This document shows positions 44,694 to 53,990 of a stretch of 64,000 nt of DNA, piece after piece. The notes under the pieces are model-generated. The model ran no database searches. It had not been told where the DNA came from and worked only from the letters and a program-made list of their open reading frames with translations. Position 1 is the stretch's first letter, and each line of letters begins with the position of its first letter. Both the position numbers and the translations under genes were made by a program. Origin of the DNA: an uncultured Clostridium sp. (GTDB taxonomy: Bacteria > Bacillota > Clostridia > Lachnospirales > Lachnospiraceae); the NCBI GenBank assembly GCA_900539185.1, contig UQBG01000002.1:1-64000 (forward strand), read 5' to 3'.

Positions 44694-44723
44694 ATTATAG
44701 CACAGATTGGTTTCATTTGTCAG
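44694..44723 (-). promoter_or_regulatory. Predicted promoter of dtd-mutS
   Basis: On the minus strand CTGACA (44718-44723) is followed after 18 bases by TATAAT (44694-44699) with TGC directly before it, an extended -10 element. The divergent CobW-type gene may use TTTACA (44741-44746) with GATAAA 17 bases later. Confidence 0.75.
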
Positions 44724-44806
44724 AATCTTTTATTCATATCTTTACACAAATCCGTTTATCTGTGATAAAATAAAATCGCAAATACGTCATTTATGAGGTG
44801 ATCCAC

Positions 44807-45823
44807 ATGATAAAAATAGATTTAATCACCGGATTCTTAGGCTCCGGAAAAACAACCTTCATCCGCAAATATGCCTCCTATCTTCTGGAACAGGGCATGA
44901 ACATCGGCATTCTGGAAAACGACTTCGGTGCCGTCAATGTAGACTCCATGCTTCTGCAGGATATTCTGGGCGAGCACTGTACTCTGGAATCCGTCGCCGG
45001 AGGCTGTGATGCAGACTGCCACCGCCGCCGCTTCAAGACAAAGCTGATCGCAATGGGTATGTGCGGATACGACCGGATACTGGTAGAGCCGTCCGGGATC
45101 TTTGATATGGATGAATTCTTTGATGTCCTTCACGAAGAACCGCTGGATCGCTGGTATGAACCCGGAAGTGTCATTACAATCGTCGATGCAACACTGGAGC
45201 TGAATCTCTCTCCTGCCTCCGGCTATATTCTGGCATCTCAGGTTGCTCAGGCGGGATGTCTGCTCTACAGCCATGTTCAGGAGGTATCCGCTGACCGTCT
45301 CACCGCAGTGGCTGCTTACATCAACGAACAGCTTACGCAGCTTCACTGCCCGCGTGATCTGGCTGCCATCACGCTCCAAAAGGACTGGAACACCCTCGAA
45401 TCCGCAGACTTTCAGCGTATCCTATCTGCCGGATATCACCCGGCGGACTATCCAAAACGCTGGCTTGACCAACAGGAAACCTATGAAAGCCTGTACTTTA
45501 TGAACCGCTCCTTCACCCCGGACACCTTGCAGGATATCTGTACCAAACTACTAAAAGACCCTGCCTGCGGCAAGGTCTTTCGAATCAAGGGCTTTCAGCA
45601 GCTTCCGGATCAGCGGTGGATCTCGATCAATGCCACCCATCAAGGCATCCGGATAGACCCTATCCCTAACGGTCAGGCGATTCTGATTGTGATCGGGGAA
45701 GGTCTGTGTCAGGATGCGATAGAAGCTTATTTTTCATCTTCTATAAGTGTGCCCACTGGATCAAAAGGATCCAGGATAAACCATAATATGTTACAACCGC
45801 TACCAGATCATTCACCGTGGTAA
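44807..45823 (+). CDS. CobW/COG0523-family GTPase
   Basis: This 338-residue G3E-family P-loop GTPase has Walker A GFLGSGKTT, a switch region with RILVEPSGIFDMDEF and a C-terminal CobW-like domain. COG0523 proteins are GTP-dependent metal chaperones that normally carry a CxCC motif. Here the equivalent place reads GGCDADCHRRR, a CxxxC variant. The start at 44807 sits behind GAGGTGATCC, an extended match to the 16S tail. It is convergent with mgtE and overlaps it by 83 bases at the 3' ends. The metal is unknown. Confidence 0.85.
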   Translation: MIKIDLITGFLGSGKTTFIRKYASYLLEQGMNIGILENDFGAVNVDSMLLQDILGEHCTLESVAGGCDADCHRRRFKTKLIAMGMCGYDRILVEPSGIFDMDEFFDVLHEEPLDRWYEPGSVITIVDATLELNLSPASGYILASQVAQAGCLLYSHVQEVSADRLTAVAAYINEQLTQLHCPRDLAAITLQKDWNTLESADFQRILSAGYHPADYPKRWLDQQETYESLYFMNRSFTPDTLQDICTKLLKDPACGKVFRIKGFQQLPDQRWISINATHQGIRIDPIPNGQAILIVIGEGLCQDAIEAYFSSSISVPTGSKGSRINHNMLQPLPDHSPW

Positions 45824-47144
45824 TCAAAGGACCGGATGCAACTGCCGGATCCACCTTGATCTTGTGGAAAAAGAGCGGTACCAGAGTACCGACCAGACTG
45901 GATATGATCATAGCCACCAGCAGAGAGATTCCCACGCATCCGGAGATCAGGAACGCCTGATGGATCGCATAGCCCTTAAACAGGGTGATATAAAGCCCCA
46001 GACAAAGGAGGGAAACGATCCCCAGAAGCAGGCCGTTTCCCAGTCCTACCTTCATTTCCTTTCCGATCAGTGCCAGTTTATCACGCCCTTTGAGATCCTC
46101 ATCTACCAGAACCCGGATGGTAACCGCCAGAGACTGGGTTCCTACATTTCCTGCCATATCCAAGATCAGCGACTGGAAGCATATGATGATCGGCAGCACC
46201 GCAACCACATCTTCAAATGCTCCGACCACCGTCGATACACCCATTCCCAAAAACAGCAGGATAATCAGCCATGGCAGACGCTTCCGCATACTTTGCGCAG
46301 TCGTTTCCTTTAAGTCCTCCTCAGCAGTCAGACCGGCCAGCTTTGCATAGTCCTCGCCCATCTCATCATCTACGACCTCGATCACATCCTGTGCGGTCAG
46401 AATACCGATGATTTTCTTTTCATCATTTAATACCGGCAAGGAATCCTCTGCATAGTCCTTTATCTTTTCAATACTTTCCGAAATGTTCTCGTGATCCAGC
46501 AGATATGGATACGAATAACTGATAATGCCATCCAGCTCATCATGTTCTCTTGCGATGATCAGATCCTTCAGATCGATTCCGCCACAGTATTTATCTTCCT
46601 GATCGACTACATAAAGGGTTGATATATTATCATGGTCGCCTGCCTGCTTCACCAGCTCATGCATCGCCTGACGGATCGTCAGATTCTTCGATATCTTGAT
46701 ATAGTTCGTCGTCATCAGGCTGCCGATCTCATCGTCATCATAGGAATTTATCAGACGGATATCGGCCTTGATCTCTTCCTTCAGGATCGGACGCAGCTGT
46801 TTCTTTATATTCTCATCGATATCCTCCAGCAGGTCAACGGCATCGTCCGAATCCATTTCATTGATGACTGCCGCCAGCTTATCAACGCCCAGCTCTTCGA
46901 TATATTCATCCGGTTCTTCGATATAGGAGAAAATGTCAGACATCCACTCCGCACCGAGTGCATTATACAGGGCGATCCGCTCTTCCTTTGACAGATATTC
47001 CAGACTCTGTGCAATATCATTTTCATGATAATCATGCAGTCGATCCCGTAGTTCTTCCTCCGGGAGCCCGCTTCTGATAATTGTAACAATATCATTTACA
47101 AACATCGGTTCCTTTAATACTTCCTTTAAGCCTTCTTTCTTCAT
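45741..47144 (-). CDS. mgtE: Magnesium transporter MgtE
   Basis: This 467-residue channel has the cytoplasmic MgtE N-domain (helical, rich in acidic residues such as MDSDDAVDLLEDIDEN), two CBS domains (about residues 130-260) and five membrane helices in the last 180 residues. The helices include LILDMAGNVGTQSLAVTIR, the pore motif. It imports magnesium and closes when cytoplasmic magnesium binds the N and CBS domains. No M-box leader is visible in the 70 bases between it and the lysC terminator. Its 3' end overlaps the convergent CobW-type gene. Confidence 0.95.
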   Translation of the reverse strand: MKKEGLKEVLKEPMFVNDIVTIIRSGLPEEELRDRLHDYHENDIAQSLEYLSKEERIALYNALGAEWMSDIFSYIEEPDEYIEELGVDKLAAVINEMDSDDAVDLLEDIDENIKKQLRPILKEEIKADIRLINSYDDDEIGSLMTTNYIKISKNLTIRQAMHELVKQAGDHDNISTLYVVDQEDKYCGGIDLKDLIIAREHDELDGIISYSYPYLLDHENISESIEKIKDYAEDSLPVLNDEKKIIGILTAQDVIEVVDDEMGEDYAKLAGLTAEEDLKETTAQSMRKRLPWLIILLFLGMGVSTVVGAFEDVVAVLPIIICFQSLILDMAGNVGTQSLAVTIRVLVDEDLKGRDKLALIGKEMKVGLGNGLLLGIVSLLCLGLYITLFKGYAIHQAFLISGCVGISLLVAMIISSLVGTLVPLFFHKIKVDPAVASGPLITTVNDLVAVVTYYGLSWILLIQWAHL

Positions 47145-47216
47145 CTTAAGCCTCCTGTTCTTTAAAAAGGTATAAGATAGACATACTTATTATGAATCAT
47201 AATTATGATGATATAA

Positions 47217-47252
47217 AACCGGATAGAGCTTTCTTTCTGCCTCCATCCGGTT
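47217..47252 (-). terminator. Rho-independent terminator after lysC
   Basis: On the minus strand AACCGGATGGAG pairs with CTCTATCCGGTT (12 bp, one G-U) around a 12-base loop and is followed by TTTATATC. It lies 39 bases after the lysC stop and before mgtE. Confidence 0.85.
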
Positions 47253-47290
47253 CTATACTTTGCTTCCTCTATAATAATCGTTTCATGAAA

Positions 47291-48613
47291 CTACTTCTTA
47301 TCTGTGATAAAGGTATCATAGATCGCTCTGATCGTTGTTTCGAAGTCACTGTTTTTAACTCCGATAATGATATTCAGCTCAGAAGAACCCTGATCGATCA
47401 TCTTGATATTAATGCCTTCCTTTGCCAATGCGCCAAACAGCTTTGCGGCTGTACCGCTTGCAGACTTCATTCCCCGTCCAACTACGGCTACCAGCGCAAG
47501 TCCGGATTCAATCTCAACTGAGTCCGGCTCTGCAAGACGATGGATCGCTGATACGACACTCTGTTCTTTATCTATGAATTCATCCGCATGAACCACGATG
47601 GTCATAGTGTCAATTCCGGATGGCATATGCTCAAACGAAATATTATTTTCCTCAAATGCCTGTAAAACCTTCCGTCCAAACCCGATCTCCGCATTCATCA
47701 TAGCCTTGCTGATGAAGATCGTACAGAAGTCCTTCTTACCTGCGATACCGGTCACTACATAATCCTGCTTCTGGCAGGTACTCTCTACGATCCATGTACC
47801 GGCATCTTCCGGTGCATTGGTGTTCCGAATATTAATCGGGATACCGCAGTGGCGTACCGGAAAGATCGCATCCTCATGCAGAACGGATGCTCCCATGTAG
47901 GACAGCTCTCGTAATTCTCTGTAGGTAATATACTTAATCGGCTTTGGGTTCGGTACGATCCGTGGATCTGCTACTAAGAATCCGGATACATCTGTCCAGT
48001 TCTCATACACATCTGCCCGGCTTGCCTGTGCCACGATGGAGCCTGTCACATCGGAACCACCCCGGGAGAAGGTCTTTACCCTGCCATCCTTGCCTGTTCC
48101 GTAAAAGCCCGGAATAACCGCACGTTCACATTTCTTTAAACGTGCCCCCATTAACTTTTCTGTTTTATAACTATTTAGGTTTCCTTCTTCATTAAAGAAG
48201 ATCACCTCTGCCGCATCGATAAATTCCACTCCGAGATATGCTGCCATGATCTTACCGTTCAGGAATTCTCCTCTGGAAGCAGCATAATCCTTCTGCGGAT
48301 CCTCTTTTAATATCTTTGTAATCTCTTCAAACTCATGATTCAGAGAAAAGTCCTTCAGACCGAGTCCCTGAATGATCTCGTCATATCTTGCCTTAATAGC
48401 CTTCATTTCCTCTGTGATATCTTTGCCCTCACTTGCTGTCTCATATACATGGAGAAGCATATCAGTAACCTTCGTATCGTCGGAAAATCTCTTTCCCGGT
48501 GCGGAAGGTACCACGTAAACACGTGACTCATCTGCACGAATAATATCTCCTACTTTTTTGAACTGTTCTGCACTTGCCAGTGAACTACCGCCAAACTTGA
48601 CTACTTTTTTCAT
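47291..48613 (-). CDS. lysC: Aspartate kinase
   Basis: This 440-residue enzyme phosphorylates aspartate in the first step toward lysine, threonine and methionine. It has the N-terminal KFGGSSLA motif, catalytic region FSRGGSDVTGS, and two C-terminal ACT domains (ending in KEGINIKMIDQGSSELNIIIGV) for feedback control. A longer frame reaches 48688, but that start coincides with the -35 box; 48613 has AAGGGA upstream and the family N-terminus. It is a single gene with its own promoter and terminator. Confidence 0.95.
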   Translation of the reverse strand: MKKVVKFGGSSLASAEQFKKVGDIIRADESRVYVVPSAPGKRFSDDTKVTDMLLHVYETASEGKDITEEMKAIKARYDEIIQGLGLKDFSLNHEFEEITKILKEDPQKDYAASRGEFLNGKIMAAYLGVEFIDAAEVIFFNEEGNLNSYKTEKLMGARLKKCERAVIPGFYGTGKDGRVKTFSRGGSDVTGSIVAQASRADVYENWTDVSGFLVADPRIVPNPKPIKYITYRELRELSYMGASVLHEDAIFPVRHCGIPINIRNTNAPEDAGTWIVESTCQKQDYVVTGIAGKKDFCTIFISKAMMNAEIGFGRKVLQAFEENNISFEHMPSGIDTMTIVVHADEFIDKEQSVVSAIHRLAEPDSVEIESGLALVAVVGRGMKSASGTAAKLFGALAKEGINIKMIDQGSSELNIIIGVKNSDFETTIRAIYDTFITDKK

Positions 48614-48659
48614 TGAAGTATCCCTTTTCTTTCCTGTTTTTGATAAGTCTATCATCTGT

Positions 48660-48688
48660 ATTTTAGACATCTTTCGCCTATATGGCAA
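48660..48688 (-). promoter_or_regulatory. Predicted promoter of lysC
   Basis: On the minus strand TTGCCA (48683-48688) and TAAAAT (48660-48665) are 17 bases apart. The leader of about 40 bases is too short to hold a lysine riboswitch. Confidence 0.7.
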
Positions 48689-48704
48689 GAGAAAATATAA
48701 AATT

Positions 48705-50135
48705 TTAAAAAACTTTCTTCTGACAGCCCCGTTCTTTATATTTCTGTGCTTTCCTTACAAAGGCCTCTGCAAAATGCGGATTGGACGGATAATAAAGATG
48801 CGGGAACCCAAACCAGTAGTCTTCCCCGCTTATCACACATGGGTACTGCCGTCCCGTTGCAGGCTTGGTTGCAATACAGGCATTCCCGTTATCCGTGCTG
48901 TCATAATAGTGAAATTCATGAGCCCGTATGGTTTCATTTTCCGGCAGAAAGCTGCTGCTGAGTTCTTTCAGTTCCACATATCCGAATCGAACCAGCCGTT
49001 CCTTCCGATAACAGCCTGCATCCAGTACTCCGACAAACGGAACTGTCGTTTCTTTTCCATTCTCCCCGGTCTGCACCTGCAGGAAGGAATGGAGATACAA
49101 AAAACCGCCACACTCTGCAACCATTGGCATTCCACTCTCAAATGCTGCCTTTACAGCCGCTCGCATGGTTATATTCTCACTCAGCTCCTTTGCATACAGC
49201 TCCGGATACCCTCCACCGAGCAGTACTGCATCACAGTCCTTCGGAAGCTCCCGATCATGGATTGGAGAAAAATACTGTAGATCCGCTCCATAGTTTTCCA
49301 GCAGCCGAAGATTATCCGCATAGTAAAAACAAAAGGCTTCATCCATGGCAACCGCTATCCGGCAACGATTTTCTGCTGTGTCCTGCCTTTTCCATCCGTC
49401 CGGGTGTCCACAGTATCCCTGCCGGCCTTCATCCGTTGCCAGCTCTGCCGCCCCGGCTGCGAGCCGGCACACCTCATTGATATCAATGGTCGTCTTCATT
49501 CTATCCGCCAGTTCTCTCAGGTACTTTTGGGTATCTGCCAGTTCATCCGGCATCACCAGCCCCAGATGCCGGCTCTCCAAATGCATGTCTTTTTGCTCCG
49601 GAAAATATCCGATCACCTTTATGCAAAGCTCCTCTTCGATCAACGGTTTTATGATATCATAATACCCTTTTGACATACGATTTAAGAGCACCCCTTTTAT
49701 CAGATGCTCCGTATCATACCTCAGAAATCCCGAGATCAGTGCCAGCACTGACTTTCCCATCCCTTTAGCATCCACAACAAGGATGATCGGTGTCCGTGTT
49801 ACCTTTGCCAGATGATAGGATGAGCCCTGCTCATAGATGCCGCCAAGTCCATCATAGAGTCCCATAACCCCCTCCAGCACTGCGAGCGTCCCCTCCGAGC
49901 GACCGGAAAGAAACAGTTCTCTGGTTGTCTCTTCGTCTGTAAAGAAGGTATCCAGATTCTTTGACGGAACACCCAGCACCTTTCGATGGAACATCGGATC
50001 GATATAATCCGGACCGCATTTATAGGATGCCACCGTCTTTCCCATATCTTTTAAAATCTGCAGTAAGGCACAGGTTATCATTGTTTTTCCGCTGCCGCTT
50101 TTCGGAGCGGCGATCATGAATCGATCTACTTTCAT
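48705..50135 (-). CDS. cbiA: Cobyrinate a,c-diamide synthase
   Basis: This 476-residue ATP- and glutamine-dependent enzyme amidates the a and c side chains of cobyrinate. It has an N-terminal P-loop KSGSGKT with YKCGPDYIDPMFH, and a C-terminal class I-like glutaminase domain with the nucleophile in AECGGFLYL. It is the last gene of the cobalamin operon. Its start is three bases after the CbiJ-CbiE-CbiT stop. No clear terminator hairpin follows. Confidence 0.95.
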   Translation of the reverse strand: MKVDRFMIAAPKSGSGKTMITCALLQILKDMGKTVASYKCGPDYIDPMFHRKVLGVPSKNLDTFFTDEETTRELFLSGRSEGTLAVLEGVMGLYDGLGGIYEQGSSYHLAKVTRTPIILVVDAKGMGKSVLALISGFLRYDTEHLIKGVLLNRMSKGYYDIIKPLIEEELCIKVIGYFPEQKDMHLESRHLGLVMPDELADTQKYLRELADRMKTTIDINEVCRLAAGAAELATDEGRQGYCGHPDGWKRQDTAENRCRIAVAMDEAFCFYYADNLRLLENYGADLQYFSPIHDRELPKDCDAVLLGGGYPELYAKELSENITMRAAVKAAFESGMPMVAECGGFLYLHSFLQVQTGENGKETTVPFVGVLDAGCYRKERLVRFGYVELKELSSSFLPENETIRAHEFHYYDSTDNGNACIATKPATGRQYPCVISGEDYWFGFPHLYYPSNPHFAEAFVRKAQKYKERGCQKKVF

Positions 50136-50138
50136 CTC

Positions 50139-52175
50139 TTATCCTTTCATGTCAAATGCACAGATCCATACCGGATTTTCCGCCTGCATCAGATGATAGC
50201 TTCCAAGTTGCTTTGAGCGGCTCACCTGCAGTTGCACGATATCTGCATCCGTAATCGCATCGTGTGTCAATATCTCCCGGATCTCACAGATCGTCTCCAT
50301 TGAAATCGCGTTTATGACAATGCGGATATTCGGATTCTTTGCCCGGAGGCAGTCTACTATCTCCTTTAGGCGTCCTCCACTGCCACCGATAAATGCGTGC
50401 GTAGGCATCGGAAGTGCCTGCAGCCCCTCCGGCGCCGTCGTCCTTACAATGTGAACATTATCCAGTGCAAACCTTTCTTTATTCCTTTCGATCAGATGTA
50501 CGGCTGCTTCCTTCTGCTCGATCGCATAGACCTCCATATCCTCTGAAAGCAATGCTGCTTCCATCGCGATGGAACCGGTTCCGCTTCCCACATCGTAAAG
50601 GACAGAATCTGCTTTCAGATGAAGCTTACAGACACTGATCTGACGGATCTCTTCCTTTGTCATAGGTACCTTTTCCCGAAGAAACACAGCATCCCGCAGA
50701 TGCGGAGTGACTGCCCTGCTGAGCGGTTGTTCATTTCTTACCATACAAATATACAGCCCCTCATCTGTCAACTGCATACATTCCTGTGGCGAAAGCCTTC
50801 GGATCTTTTCCTCCGGATAAGAAAGCTGATATCCCACATAGACGGTACTCTCCGCTAAACCATATCTGTCATCCTCGCTGAGCAGCCGCCCAAGGGTGTG
50901 CACATCCGATACGCCGGACATCAGCAGAAAGGTCTTTTCATGTCTGCTGATTCTTGATGCAAGGTTGGAAAGCGTCACCCCATGGAGACTTGCAATATAG
51001 GCATCGCTATAGGACTCCCCGACTGCAGCCGCCAGATAAGCAACCGAGGATATCCCCGGAAGTACAGATACATCCGCCTGTATTCTCCCGGATGCGATCT
51101 CTGCATCTATCGCTGCATATAACTTTTTGCAACCGCTATAGAATCCGGCATCACCGGAAAACAGGATCACAACTTTGATTTTCTCATGCGAAGGATCCAT
51201 ATCCGTTACCTTTTGCAGGTAAGGCAGAATCTGTTCTGCCATATAATAGGGCTTCTTCTCAATCTTCGCCGGATAGGGCTCGATCATACGCCTTGCACCC
51301 AGAAGAATATCCGCCTCTTCTATGGCAGAGGCTACCGCTTTCGTCATGCAGGCGGTCTCTCCCATGCCGATTCCGGCAAGCACAATCTGCAGCTTTTTAC
51401 TGTGCGGCTCTCCGATACGGCGTTCCAGATACTCACAGACCTCTGCAAAGGATAATCCCTCCTCTTCCCCGCTCTGTCCTACAACATATACCGGTATGTT
51501 TTTATTTTTTGCTGCTGCGATCTTTTCCCTCCAGCCACCTGCCACACCGCTCTTTTTGGTCACCAGACATTTGATCTTATATTGCTCGATCAGTGCTTCA
51601 TTTAATGCTATTCCGAACGGTCCCTGAAGTGCCAGAATATGCCTGCCTGCGATTCCCTGTTCCATACAAAGCCGGATGCTTTCGATGCCGGGAAGTACCC
51701 GTACATACAGCCGTTCCTTTACAGTCTCTCTCGCACAGTATGCCGACAGTTCCTTACTTCCGGTCGTCAGAAGAATATTCCCTTCGATATGATCCAGTTC
51801 TGCCGCACATGCTGTATGATCCGGGAAGTAAGTGATCGTATCATAGTCTGTCACGATCTCCGTCTCCCGTTTCAGGCGCAGATACTCTATCGGAGTCTTA
51901 CAGACATTCACTGCAGCCCTTATATTTTCTGTTACCACCGTTGCATACGGATGCGTGGCATCTACTACGATCTCACACGCTTGTTCCGCAAAAAATCCCG
52001 CCATTGCAGCACTATCCATCCGTCCCTTATGAATCCGGGCATATGAATTCTCCCGCAATACGATTTCTCCGTACTCGGTTGCCACACATACGGTATGCTC
52101 CACCTTTCGTTCGCACAGATATTCCGACAGTTGCCTGCCTTCTGTTGTTCCTGCAAAAATCAGTATTTTACTCAA
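50139..52175 (-). CDS. Trifunctional CbiJ-CbiE-CbiT fusion (precorrin-6A reductase / precorrin-6Y C5,15-methyltransferase and decarboxylase)
   Basis: This 678-residue protein joins three cobalamin enzymes. Residues about 1-245 are CbiJ (ILIFAGTTEGRQLSEYL, DATHPYATVVTENI, TGSKEL). About 255-465 are CbiE, a tetrapyrrole methylase (VLAGIGMGETACMTKAV, LFSGDAGFYSG, LPGISSVAYLAAAVG). About 475-678 are CbiT (DVGSGTGSIAMEAALLSED, AFIGGSGGRLKEIVD). It would reduce cobalt-precorrin-6A, methylate C5 and C15 and remove the C12 acetate carboxyl. The start is TTG at 52175 with AAGGAGAGGG upstream; an ATG at 52229 would overlap cbiH more deeply and has no clear site. Confidence 0.9.
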   Translation of the reverse strand: MSKILIFAGTTEGRQLSEYLCERKVEHTVCVATEYGEIVLRENSYARIHKGRMDSAAMAGFFAEQACEIVVDATHPYATVVTENIRAAVNVCKTPIEYLRLKRETEIVTDYDTITYFPDHTACAAELDHIEGNILLTTGSKELSAYCARETVKERLYVRVLPGIESIRLCMEQGIAGRHILALQGPFGIALNEALIEQYKIKCLVTKKSGVAGGWREKIAAAKNKNIPVYVVGQSGEEEGLSFAEVCEYLERRIGEPHSKKLQIVLAGIGMGETACMTKAVASAIEEADILLGARRMIEPYPAKIEKKPYYMAEQILPYLQKVTDMDPSHEKIKVVILFSGDAGFYSGCKKLYAAIDAEIASGRIQADVSVLPGISSVAYLAAAVGESYSDAYIASLHGVTLSNLASRISRHEKTFLLMSGVSDVHTLGRLLSEDDRYGLAESTVYVGYQLSYPEEKIRRLSPQECMQLTDEGLYICMVRNEQPLSRAVTPHLRDAVFLREKVPMTKEEIRQISVCKLHLKADSVLYDVGSGTGSIAMEAALLSEDMEVYAIEQKEAAVHLIERNKERFALDNVHIVRTTAPEGLQALPMPTHAFIGGSGGRLKEIVDCLRAKNPNIRIVINAISMETICEIREILTHDAITDADIVQLQVSRSKQLGSYHLMQAENPVWICAFDMKG

Positions 52176-52899
52176 TTTGATACCCTCTCCTTGTAACCAG
52201 CTTTCCGTCCATGATCCTTGTTCCCGCATTCCCTATAAACACCGTCGTAAACATATTCACCTGCAGATCTCTCAGTTCACCGAGCGTACAGACTGTATTG
52301 CTTGTGCCGTCCCGCCCGATATTCTCGACATACCCACACGGTCTTTGCGGCTCCATGTACCGCAACAGGATATCACATGCCCGCATCAGATAGTCCTTTC
52401 GCTTATGACTGGATGGATTATAGAATACTATGACAAAATCCCCCTCAGCCGCAGCAACCAGCCGTTTTTCAATGGTTTCCCAAGGGGTAAGCAGATCGCT
52501 TAAACTAATTGTACAAAAGTCATGGTTCAACGGTGCTCCTATTACAGCCGCTCCGCTGTTTGCCGCTGTGATCCCGGGTATCACCTCAAGCTCTACGCCT
52601 TCATAGTCCCGGCCGATCTCATACATCAGAGATGCAAGCCCGTAGATGCCCGCGTCACCACTACATATAAGGGCTACGGTTTTTCCCTCCAGTGCCTTTT
52701 GAAAGCACAGTTGACAGCGTTCCTTTTCCTGGCGCATCGGTGTAGTCAGAAGCTCCTTTTTCTGAAATCGTGCTTCCAACAACCGGATATAAACCGTATA
52801 TCCTACAATGACATCTGCCTGCTCCAGTGCCCGAACTGCCTGCCCGGTCATCAGGTCTTCCCTGCCCGGTCCCATACCAACGATATATACTTTATTCAC
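52168..52899 (-). CDS. cbiH: Cobalt-precorrin-3B C17-methyltransferase
   Basis: This 243-residue tetrapyrrole methylase has VGMGPGREDLMTGQAVRALEQ, LICSGDAGIYGLASLMYEIG and the CbiH-typical TAANSGAAVIGAPLNHDFC. It methylates C17 and contracts the ring. The start is taken as GTG at 52899 because GGAGG lies five bases upstream; ATG codons at 52911 and 52929 lack a site. It overlaps the fusion gene by eight bases. Confidence 0.93.
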   Translation of the reverse strand: MNKVYIVGMGPGREDLMTGQAVRALEQADVIVGYTVYIRLLEARFQKKELLTTPMRQEKERCQLCFQKALEGKTVALICSGDAGIYGLASLMYEIGRDYEGVELEVIPGITAANSGAAVIGAPLNHDFCTISLSDLLTPWETIEKRLVAAAEGDFVIVFYNPSSHKRKDYLMRACDILLRYMEPQRPCGYVENIGRDGTSNTVCTLGELRDLQVNMFTTVFIGNAGTRIMDGKLVTRRGYQIE

Positions 52900-52913
52900 G
52901 CGTTCCTCCATTT

Positions 52914-53990
52914 CTATCTGTAACCACACTTTGAAGCTGCCACCGTCACGCCGTCATATGCATGCTTTCGAAAGACCAGCTCTGCTTTCCCGGAATGTTC
53001 CTCCCTGCATGCAAAGACCGCAGCCCTTTCACATACGGTATCGACTCCGACATGATCTCTCACAAACTCTGATACGGAAAATGTCCCCTGCAGTGACATC
53101 AGCTCCTCTGCCGAGTATGTGACGAATTCCACCCGATGTTTTCTGCTCCATTCTAAGATGCCGGGTTCTGTTCCCTTCCGATCAATCGATGCGATCCTGC
53201 TGATTTCACAGCTTTCGATCCCGATTTCGTCCAGTGCTTCCCTGATTGCCCGAGCGATTGTTTCATAATCTGTATCTTTTTTACAGCCGATTCCCAGAGT
53301 ATATTGCTTTGGTCGCAAATATAATAACGCATTCTGCCTTCCTCTGTCCTTCTCCGGCGACAGGAGAATATCAACCGGTTTGTCCGGTGGATACTCCGTA
53401 AGATATACCTGCTGCTGCAGGTCGTGCAGCAGCGCCCTTCCGTCATCCTTCCGGCACAATACCGGATCTACGGAAGCGGTAATCGGTTCTCCTGCCAGCA
53501 CCTTTGCAGATACCTTTGCAATTCCCTCTTTGTTGCAGATCATCAGCTTGTGTTTTCCCGCAAATACATCCACTGCAAAGGCACCATGAAGATCGGTGGC
53601 TGTTGTAATCACCGGAACCGCACCGATCCGATCCGCGATCCGGCATGCGAGTTCATTAGCACCACCCACATGCCCGGATAATATCGGGATTACAAACCGC
53701 CCAAGCTCATCCACTACGATCACCGGACTGTCGCTTAGCTTATCCCTTACAGCAGGTGCAATCGCCCGCACTGCTATCCCGCAGGCTCCGATAAAGACAA
53801 CTGCATTCTTTTCCTGCATCTGTGCAGCCGCCCATTCATCGACCGTCTCCTCTATCGGATCAATATCCGCTGTCTTCAGCGTTGTACACTTCGTATAAAT
53901 CCTGATTTTATCCGCTTCGTCTTGTAGCCGTTTTGCGATCGCACAGGACTGTTCATATCCCTTTTGTGTGAAGCTTATTATACTAATCAT
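52914..53990 (-). CDS. cbiG: Cobalt-precorrin-5A hydrolase
   Basis: This 358-residue enzyme opens the delta-lactone of cobalt-precorrin-5A and releases acetaldehyde. It has the CbiG N-terminal domain (FIGACGIAVRAIAPAVRDKLSDSPVIVVDE, ILSGHVGGANELA), a middle linker and the C-terminal domain (LGIGCKKDTDYETIARAI). CbiG is specific to the anaerobic pathway. It overlaps cbiF by four bases. Confidence 0.94.
   Translation of the reverse strand: MISIISFTQKGYEQSCAIAKRLQDEADKIRIYTKCTTLKTADIDPIEETVDEWAAAQMQEKNAVVFIGACGIAVRAIAPAVRDKLSDSPVIVVDELGRFVIPILSGHVGGANELACRIADRIGAVPVITTATDLHGAFAVDVFAGKHKLMICNKEGIAKVSAKVLAGEPITASVDPVLCRKDDGRALLHDLQQQVYLTEYPPDKPVDILLSPEKDRGRQNALLYLRPKQYTLGIGCKKDTDYETIARAIREALDEIGIESCEISRIASIDRKGTEPGILEWSRKHRVEFVTYSAEELMSLQGTFSVSEFVRDHVGVDTVCERAAVFACREEHSGKAELVFRKHAYDGVTVAASKCGYR

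Noticed and set aside
47145..47216. A magnesium-sensing (M-box) leader before mgtE
   Set aside because: Only about 70 bases separate mgtE from the lysC terminator, and no M-box-like structure could be seen.
48614..48688. An N-terminal extension of aspartate kinase and a possible lysine riboswitch upstream
   Set aside because: The longer frame starts on the predicted -35 box, and the leader left after the promoter is far too short for a lysine riboswitch.
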